From Lachnospiraceae bacterium (GTDB lineage Bacteria; Bacillota; Clostridia; Lachnospirales; Lachnospiraceae): a stretch of 9,549 nucleotides of DNA. A program made the translations under genes and the position numbers. This document shows positions 5,741 to 9,549 of the stretch, in pieces (position 1 is the first letter of the stretch; the number at the start of each line of letters is the position of its first letter). The notes under the pieces were generated by a model. It saw only the letters and a program-made list of their open reading frames with translations, had not been told where the DNA came from and did not search any database. The stretch spans positions 1 through 9,549 of the forward strand of contig JAAVAG010000086.1 of the NCBI GenBank assembly GCA_014804185.1, given 5' to 3'.

Positions 5741-6106
5741 ATGAATGTAAATGAATCTGCTGAGAATTATCTGGAAACGATCCTTATTTTAAGCAAATCG
5801 CATCCCGTGGTGAGATCCGTGGACATCGCAGAGGAACTGGGCTATAAGAAATCCAGCGTAAGTGTTGCCATGAAAAATCTGCGGGAAAAAGAACATATCA
5901 CCGTCAGCAGAGAGGGATTTATCACTTTGACGCAGTCCGGCCGGGCCATCGCCGAAATGATCTATGAGCGGCATGAACTTCTGTCGGCCTGGCTGATCCG
6001 GTTGGGCGTAGACGCAAAAACCGCTGTGGAGGATGCCTGCCGCATCGAGCACGTGATCAGCCCCGAAAGCTTTGAAGCAATCAAAAACCATGTGAAAGAG
6101 CATTGA
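5741..6106 (+). CDS. DtxR/MntR-type metal-dependent regulator, short form
   Basis: This 121-residue protein has the DtxR-family N-terminal winged helix (SAENYLETILIL, VRSVDIAEELGYKKSSVSVAMKNLRE, about 7-49) and the metal-binding dimerisation region (YERHELL, DACRIEHVIS). By alignment from memory, the primary ligands would be N9 and E12 (helix 1), H78, C100, E103 and H104. C100-x-x-E-H matches the Cys-containing site of DtxR and not the Glu of MntR, which favours Fe2+; N9 replaces the usual Met or Asp. There is no C-terminal SH3-like domain, so it is about half the size of DtxR. It is divergent from feo and is the best candidate for the feo repressor. The start is the ATG that gives the family N-terminus; AGAAAGG lies 13 bases upstream, rather far. 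No clear terminator follows. Confidence 0.9.
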   Translation: MNVNESAENYLETILILSKSHPVVRSVDIAEELGYKKSSVSVAMKNLREKEHITVSREGFITLTQSGRAIAEMIYERHELLSAWLIRLGVDAKTAVEDACRIEHVISPESFEAIKNHVKEH

Positions 6107-6181
6107 TCTTATCTACTGCTCTATCCTGCAAATCTTTCAGCGCGAGAATCAGCACAAAATTCTAAAGATAAGCACAAAAAA

Positions 6182-6255
6182 TGGAAGCAAGGAGGCTCGA
6201 ACTCCTGACCTTTCGCGTGTGAGGCGAACGCTCATCCCGGCTGAGCTATGCTTCC
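6182..6255 (-). tRNA. tRNA-Val (anticodon CAC)
   Basis: The minus strand folds as a full cloverleaf of 74 bases: acceptor GGAAGCA/TGCTTCC with discriminator A, D stem GCTC/GAGC, anticodon stem TTCGC/GCGAA with loop CTCACAC, and a T arm AGGAG-TTCGAGC-CTCCT. The loop places CAC at positions 34-36, which reads the valine codon GUG. CCA is not encoded. The gene is directly followed on its own strand by six T residues (6176-6181). Confidence 0.95.
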
Positions 6256-6264
6256 ATGTCCTTT

Positions 6265-6292
6265 ATTATACCACTTTAAACGGGAAATGCAA
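6265..6292 (-). promoter_or_regulatory. Promoter of tRNA-Val
   Basis: TTGCAT (6287-6292), a 16-base spacer and a perfect TATAAT (6265-6270) preceded by TGG (an extended -10) lie on the minus strand about 10 bases before the mature 5' end. The tRNA thus has its own promoter and does not depend on the upstream tRNA-Leu transcript. Confidence 0.8.
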
Positions 6293-6340
6293 GAGAAAAA
6301 TGAAAAGTATCTTTTTGATTTCGGACCTGAATCTTTCATA

Positions 6341-6378
6341 CTAAAACGCGGAGTCTGAACAAATGCTCTGACTCCGCG
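6341..6378 (-). terminator. Rho-independent terminator after tRNA-Leu
   Basis: On the minus strand CGCGGAGTC and GACTCCGCG form a perfect 9-bp GC-rich stem around a 14-base loop, followed by TTTTAG. It starts about 8 bases after the end of tRNA-Leu and separates the two tRNA genes. Confidence 0.85.
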
Positions 6379-6385
6379 CCCAGCC

Positions 6386-6469
6386 TGCGGGAAAAGGGAC
6401 TTGAACCCTCACGTACGTACATACACATGAACCTGAATCATGCCTGTCTGCCAATTCCAGCATTCCCGC
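6386..6469 (-). tRNA. tRNA-Leu (anticodon CAG)
   Basis: The minus strand forms an 84-base class II tRNA: acceptor GCGGGAA/TTCCCGC with discriminator A, the leucine-type D arm (CTGGAATTGGCAGACAG), anticodon stem CATGA/TCATG with loop TTCAGGT, a long variable arm, and T arm GAGGG-TTCAAGT-CCCTT. The anticodon is CAG, which reads the leucine codon CUG. CCA is not encoded. Confidence 0.95.
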
Positions 6470-6480
6470 GAACAAGTGTT

Positions 6481-6509
6481 ATTATATATGTTTTCTTTCC
6501 ATCTGTCAA
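6481..6509 (-). promoter_or_regulatory. Consensus promoter of tRNA-Leu
   Basis: The minus strand has a perfect TTGACA (6504-6509), a 17-base spacer and a perfect TATAAT (6481-6486). The transcription start should lie only about 5 bases before the mature tRNA. The DNA upstream of the -35 is very AT-rich, with A-tracts that could act as an UP element. Confidence 0.92.
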
Positions 6510-6512
6510 CAT

Positions 6513-6567
6513 ATTTTTTAAGATTCTTATACACATATTTTTTATTTTTTAAGATTCTTGTACACAT
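6513..6567. repeat. 24-bp direct repeat upstream of the tRNA-Leu promoter
   Basis: Two copies of a 24-base unit (6513-6536 and 6544-6567) differ at one position and are spaced with a 31-base period, about three helical turns. The core is AAGATTCTTRTACACAT preceded by a T-tract. The copies start 4 bases upstream of the -35, so they could be UP-like or activator-type sites, or a simple duplication. Confidence 0.75.
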
Positions 6568-6589
6568 TCTATTATCCAGGTCCCATTAT

Positions 6590-6645
6590 AAAAGGAATGA
6601 CTCATTATCTCCACTTTCCATGTCAAATAACAAGCCATTCCTTTT
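6590..6645 (-). terminator. Probable terminator after the sugar-binding protein gene
   Basis: AAAAGGAATG (6590-6599) and CATTCCTTTT (6636-6645) are perfect 10-base inverted arms, with an imperfect inner extension and a loop of up to 36 bases. On the minus strand the stem ends in CCTTTTAT, about 70 bases after the stop of the sugar-binding protein gene. It would keep this transcript from running into tRNA-Leu. The long loop and AT-rich stem make it weaker than a classic terminator. Confidence 0.5.
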
Positions 6646-6714
6646 CTGACTGCGTTAACTTTCTGGCCTGCGGTATCTCAACCGCCTGCATCATTCAAAT
6701 ATAACAGGAATTCC

Positions 6715-8475
6715 TTAGAAATCAGAATCTGTCAATCCATAATAAGTCTTCAGCCCTGTCTGCAGTTCCTCCTGTGCCTTTGCCAGTCTCTCCTTAGACT
6801 TGGTGTTCCACTCCGGCAGATTTGCCTTGATGGTATCCAGCCAGTTGGGATCATTCTCAAGTAAACCGGAAACATCATTGTATGTCATTCTGTTCCACTC
6901 ATCCAGACAATGTATCTCCATGCCGTCCTCCATAATCTTACAGGGATAGCATTTATCGGAATAATCATAGATCGCGCCTTCCTCCCAGAGTTTCAGCACA
7001 TACTGGAAACCGGGCATCCGATTCTCGTCCGCATAACGGGAACGACCGCCGACGCTATACCAGATAGCCATCTGCCTGTCGAACTCTTCTCCGGTAACCA
7101 ACGGGAAAGAATCGGTCAGGCTTGAGTGCAGGGTACCGTAGTTATTGTACATCTGATCGGCTCTCGCCTGCATTGCCTCAGTGGCACCGCACCAGTAGGA
7201 GGTGAAAGCATAAGTCAGATCCAGCTTTGCTTTCTCCGCATCGCTGAGGGCAGGGTCTCCATCGTCCATCGCGTAGTTGTGCATGACCAGAGGATCCGTT
7301 ATGATACCTATATTATTTCCGCGGTAATCCGTGGAAGGTCTGGGATAGATATCCCAATCGGTAGCTTGAACAGCATTCTCAGGCCATGTGCCGTCCTCAT
7401 TCTGCGACTGACATGCAGTTCTTAAGAACCAGGGTTCTCCTGAACAAGTAAGCAGAAAGTTCTTACAGAAGAAGTGCCAAGCCCCCCAGTCTCCGGCATC
7501 CATGATTGATACGTCGATAGCTCCCTCATTCCACTTTGCCCAGACCTCAACGGAAGACCACTTCGGGACATAATCCAACAGCCTCATTACCTGGTCAGAA
7601 GCAAGATCAATTTCCTTGCCTTCTTTCAATGCCGCATTCACTGTGTCAACACCCGTGCCGATGAACTTGGAAGCATAATCTTCGCCTCCCCACATCAGCC
7701 CCCAGAAAGTCTGTTTGTCTGCAGACGTAACAAAATCCGTGTACTCGTCGATGGTCCAGTCGGGATCCGGACAAGGGACGTTTTTCGTCTCGGCAAGCTC
7801 TTTGTTCACCCACACACCCCAGGGAATCATAAAGTACGGTATTCCTGCCTGCACACCGTAATAGTTCATCATTTCCATAACGGAACTGTTGAAAGACTGA
7901 TACAGGGGATCGTTTGCATAGATGGACATATCCGCCACCATGCCCTTTGCCACATCCTTAGGAAGCGCCATTGAACTGTAAATATCAGGGTATTTTGCAT
8001 GCTCTGCCTTGAAATTTTCCAACTCCTGATCCCAGTTTTCACCACCGCTTGCCACCGCATACAGGTTGACTTTCACATTGGGATACATCTCGTTGAACTT
8101 CTTTGCCATCGCATAAATCATGGCAACGGTGTAATTGTCCAACTCCATATCGGAAATCTCCTGGTGGCCCAGATCGGCATGGTAAACACTGTCACCTCCC
8201 CATGTCATAATATCGATATCGCCACTCACCTGGGGATCCAGCGTCATATAAAATGGAGTCGCGTTCGCCTCCTCTCCGCCGTTCTGCTCCCCTTCATTTG
8301 AACCGGAAGACTGACTGTTTCCTTCGCTGCCATCCTCCTGTCCGCTGTTCTGTTCCCCTTCATTTGAACCAGAAGGCTGATTGTCTCCTTCGCTGCCGCA
8401 GCCCGCCAGCAAACTTACACTCATAGCTGCTGCGAGCAACAATCCTTTTCTCTTACAAATCTTCCCTATACTCAA
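6715..8475 (-). CDS. Extracellular sugar-binding lipoprotein of an ABC transporter
   Basis: This is a family 1 extracellular solute-binding protein, the receptor that delivers sugars or oligosaccharides to an ABC importer. It has a lipoprotein signal: KRKGLLLAAAMSVSLLAGC, with the lipobox LAGC (Cys codon at 8398-8400). Next comes a Gly/Ser/Glu/Asn-rich linker of about 45 residues with an internal 22-residue duplication, then the binding domain (DIDIMTWGGDS, AKKFNEMYPNVKVNLY, IPYFMIPWGVWVNKELAE), ending GLTDSDF. The start is a problem: there is no ATG or GTG before the signal peptide. The TTG at 8473-8475 is used here but lacks a Shine-Dalgarno site. AGGGA at 8463-8467 would fit a start at the TGT codon 8455-8457. 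The reading frame stays open to an ATG at 8592 inside the GH43 gene, which would bury the signal. The adjacent GH43 gene suggests a plant-polysaccharide sugar as substrate. Permease genes are not in the window. Confidence 0.85.
   Translation of the reverse strand: MSIGKICKRKGLLLAAAMSVSLLAGCGSEGDNQPSGSNEGEQNSGQEDGSEGNSQSSGSNEGEQNGGEEANATPFYMTLDPQVSGDIDIMTWGGDSVYHADLGHQEISDMELDNYTVAMIYAMAKKFNEMYPNVKVNLYAVASGGENWDQELENFKAEHAKYPDIYSSMALPKDVAKGMVADMSIYANDPLYQSFNSSVMEMMNYYGVQAGIPYFMIPWGVWVNKELAETKNVPCPDPDWTIDEYTDFVTSADKQTFWGLMWGGEDYASKFIGTGVDTVNAALKEGKEIDLASDQVMRLLDYVPKWSSVEVWAKWNEGAIDVSIMDAGDWGAWHFFCKNFLLTCSGEPWFLRTACQSQNEDGTWPENAVQATDWDIYPRPSTDYRGNNIGIITDPLVMHNYAMDDGDPALSDAEKAKLDLTYAFTSYWCGATEAMQARADQMYNNYGTLHSSLTDSFPLVTGEEFDRQMAIWYSVGGRSRYADENRMPGFQYVLKLWEEGAIYDYSDKCYPCKIMEDGMEIHCLDEWNRMTYNDVSGLLENDPNWLDTIKANLPEWNTKSKERLAKAQEELQTGLKTYYGLTDSDF
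8281..8397. repeat. Internal 66-bp-period repeat in the lipoprotein linker
   Basis: Bases 8281-8331 and 8347-8397 are near-identical 51-base units at a 66-base period. They encode two copies of a linker segment containing SGSNEGEQN, in frame, so repeat number could change without breaking the gene. It sits between lipid anchor and binding domain and probably only sets tether length. Confidence 0.85.
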
Positions 8476-9549
8476 AATAGTCAAAATCTGCGTATTTTCT
8501 GCAGCCGGACGTATCCTGACAGCAAATTCCCACAAATGTACCGGTAAAACACCCTTCTCTGCAGCATTCATCCGACAATGTGGTGATATCATACTGTTCT
8601 CCTATCGGCAGGAAGCCCTTTTCCTCCTCACACGCATAATAAAAACGCATTTGTTCTTCCTTTACTTCAATCCTCAAATGCACTCTCTTTACACCTGTGA
8701 TATCGACTTCCTGTCCCGGAAAAGAGATCTCTCCGTTGATATTATAAAGTACCCCTAATGTTTTCCTTCCGTCCGTATCCGTAATGCGCAGGTAATAATA
8801 ATTTTCATTGTCATAAATCGTTACTAACCCTGCCATTTGCTGATAACGCTCCGGTTCAAATTCCACACAGGTCTGCGCCCTGTAGCAAAACGCCTGCTGC
8901 CTTCTGGCCACCAGTGTTTGTCTGAAACATGAGGTAAAAGCTTCTGCCCCATAAAGCCGTAAGTATCCCTTTCGCTCCTTTATTGATACCCACTCTTCTC
9001 CCAACGGAATCCTCAGAGTTTGAAACTGAATATTCAGTTCTTCCGAATTAAAATCATCTCTTACCGGTTCCGGCTCAAACGGATACTCCGGCAGGTCAGG
9101 TTCTGACACCGTCAACGCGGGATTGTGTCCTCCGTGCTTCAGCCGAAGCCATCCATCTTCGTTCCAGTATACCTCCTGTATGGCTGATTCACGTCCCAAT
9201 ACACACCTTCTCTCTTTCAACGGACGGGAACACAGATGTGCCAGATACCATTCCCCATTCTGCGTCTGAACCAAACTGGCGTGTCCCGCTTTCTGCAGGG
9301 GATTCGTCTCATCATCCACGGAAGTAAGCATTGGATTCTCAGGGTCAACTTCATATTCTCCCAACAATTCTTTGGAGCGCGCCATGGTAACACAATGAGG
9401 ATAACCCGTTCCTCCCTCCGCCACCATCAGATAATAGTATCCCTGATATTGGTAAAGATGCGGGCCTTCTGTGCATCCGCGTGAAGTTCCCTTAAAAATG
9501 TTTTTTACAGGTCCGACCAGCTTTTTTTCTTCCGGAGAATATTCCTGTA
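8453..9549 (-). CDS. Glycoside hydrolase family 43 protein (5' end outside window)
   Basis: The frame is open from the right window edge to TAA at 8453-8455; the first full codon is at 9545-9547. About 364 residues are visible. The start resembles the second half of the five-bladed propeller of GH43 beta-xylosidase/alpha-L-arabinofuranosidase enzymes: RGCTEGPHLY, whose Glu (codon 9467-9469) matches the catalytic general acid, then YYYLMVAEGGTGYPHCVTMARS, and GHASLVQTQNGEWYLAHLCS with the conserved histidine. From about residue 170 a beta-sandwich follows (DDFNSEELNIQFQTLRIP to ADFDYFEYREDL), typical of XynB-like members. The N-terminal catalytic base and the Asp modulator lie outside the window. 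No signal peptide can be judged. It ends where the sugar-binding lipoprotein begins, so both are likely co-transcribed. Substrate (xylo- or arabino-oligosaccharide) is inferred. Confidence 0.9.
   Translation of the reverse strand, partial: QEYSPEEKKLVGPVKNIFKGTSRGCTEGPHLYQYQGYYYLMVAEGGTGYPHCVTMARSKELLGEYEVDPENPMLTSVDDETNPLQKAGHASLVQTQNGEWYLAHLCSRPLKERRCVLGRESAIQEVYWNEDGWLRLKHGGHNPALTVSEPDLPEYPFEPEPVRDDFNSEELNIQFQTLRIPLGEEWVSIKERKGYLRLYGAEAFTSCFRQTLVARRQQAFCYRAQTCVEFEPERYQQMAGLVTIYDNENYYYLRITDTDGRKTLGVLYNINGEISFPGQEVDITGVKRVHLRIEVKEEQMRFYYACEEEKGFLPIGEQYDITTLSDECCREGCFTGTFVGICCQDTSGCRKYADFDYFEYREDL
8455..8467 (-). promoter_or_regulatory. Shine-Dalgarno-like site facing a TGT codon
   Basis: On the minus strand AGGGA (8463-8467) is followed after 5 bases by TGT (8455-8457) and then AAG AGA AAA, the basic start of the signal peptide. 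The place where a start codon is expected therefore holds TGT. The T at 8455 is also the first base of the GH43 stop codon. Confidence 0.55.

Noticed and set aside
6098..6122. AGAGCA...TGCTCT inverted repeat at the end of the DtxR-type gene as a terminator
   Set aside because: The stem has only 6 bp, a 14-base loop and no T-run after it.
6182..6469. tRNA genes as an integration site for a mobile element
   Set aside because: No integrase gene, no duplicated tRNA 3' end and no attachment repeat can be seen in the window.
8476..8592. ATG at 8592 as start of the sugar-binding lipoprotein
   Set aside because: It would put about 45 extra residues, translated from an overlapping frame of the GH43 gene, before the lipoprotein signal peptide, which would then not work as an N-terminal signal.

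Overview
The window looks like chromosomal DNA from a Gram-positive gut-type clostridium, most likely a member of the Lachnospiraceae. This is judged from gene content: two FeoA-type proteins, FeoB, a FeoB-associated Cys-rich mini-protein, a short DtxR-type regulator, a DUF4474 protein, and a lipoprotein sugar-binding protein with a GH43 enzyme. Consensus-like sigma-A promoters, strong Shine-Dalgarno sites and tRNA genes without an encoded CCA fit this. The genus cannot be fixed from the sequence alone.

Layout. Positions 1-98 hold the 3' end of an unidentified plus-strand gene. From 5442 down to 67 almost everything lies on the minus strand, in transcription order: short FeoA-like protein, FeoA, FeoB, 46-residue Cys-rich membrane protein, intergenic hairpin, Fur-family regulator, DUF4474 membrane protein, calcineurin-like metallophosphoesterase. 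A DtxR-type regulator (5741-6106, plus strand) is divergent from the feo genes. Two minus-strand tRNA genes follow, tRNA-Val(CAC) and tRNA-Leu(CAG), each with its own promoter. From 6715 to the right edge lies a minus-strand carbohydrate module: a GH43 glycosidase (5' end outside the window) followed by a sugar-binding lipoprotein.

How it works together (partly inference). FeoB, helped by the FeoA-type proteins and the small Cys-rich protein, would import Fe2+. The divergent DtxR-type protein is the obvious candidate iron sensor. The feo promoter has a strong -35/-10 pair overlapped by an 18-bp palindrome, and a related GTTAG-N6-CTAAC-like site sits in a second probable promoter just before feoB. 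The Fur-family protein at the end of the feo cluster has lost most of the usual histidine ligands and is rich in cysteine, so it may sense something other than iron. The DUF4474 and phosphoesterase genes are translationally coupled, and their link to iron is unknown.

The main points for a second look are the shared operator-like motif at both feo promoters, the unusual Fur-family protein in the same transcription direction, and the sugar-binding lipoprotein gene. The last has a ribosome-binding site and a signal peptide but no normal start codon between them. I do not see a mobile element, CRISPR array or defence system here.
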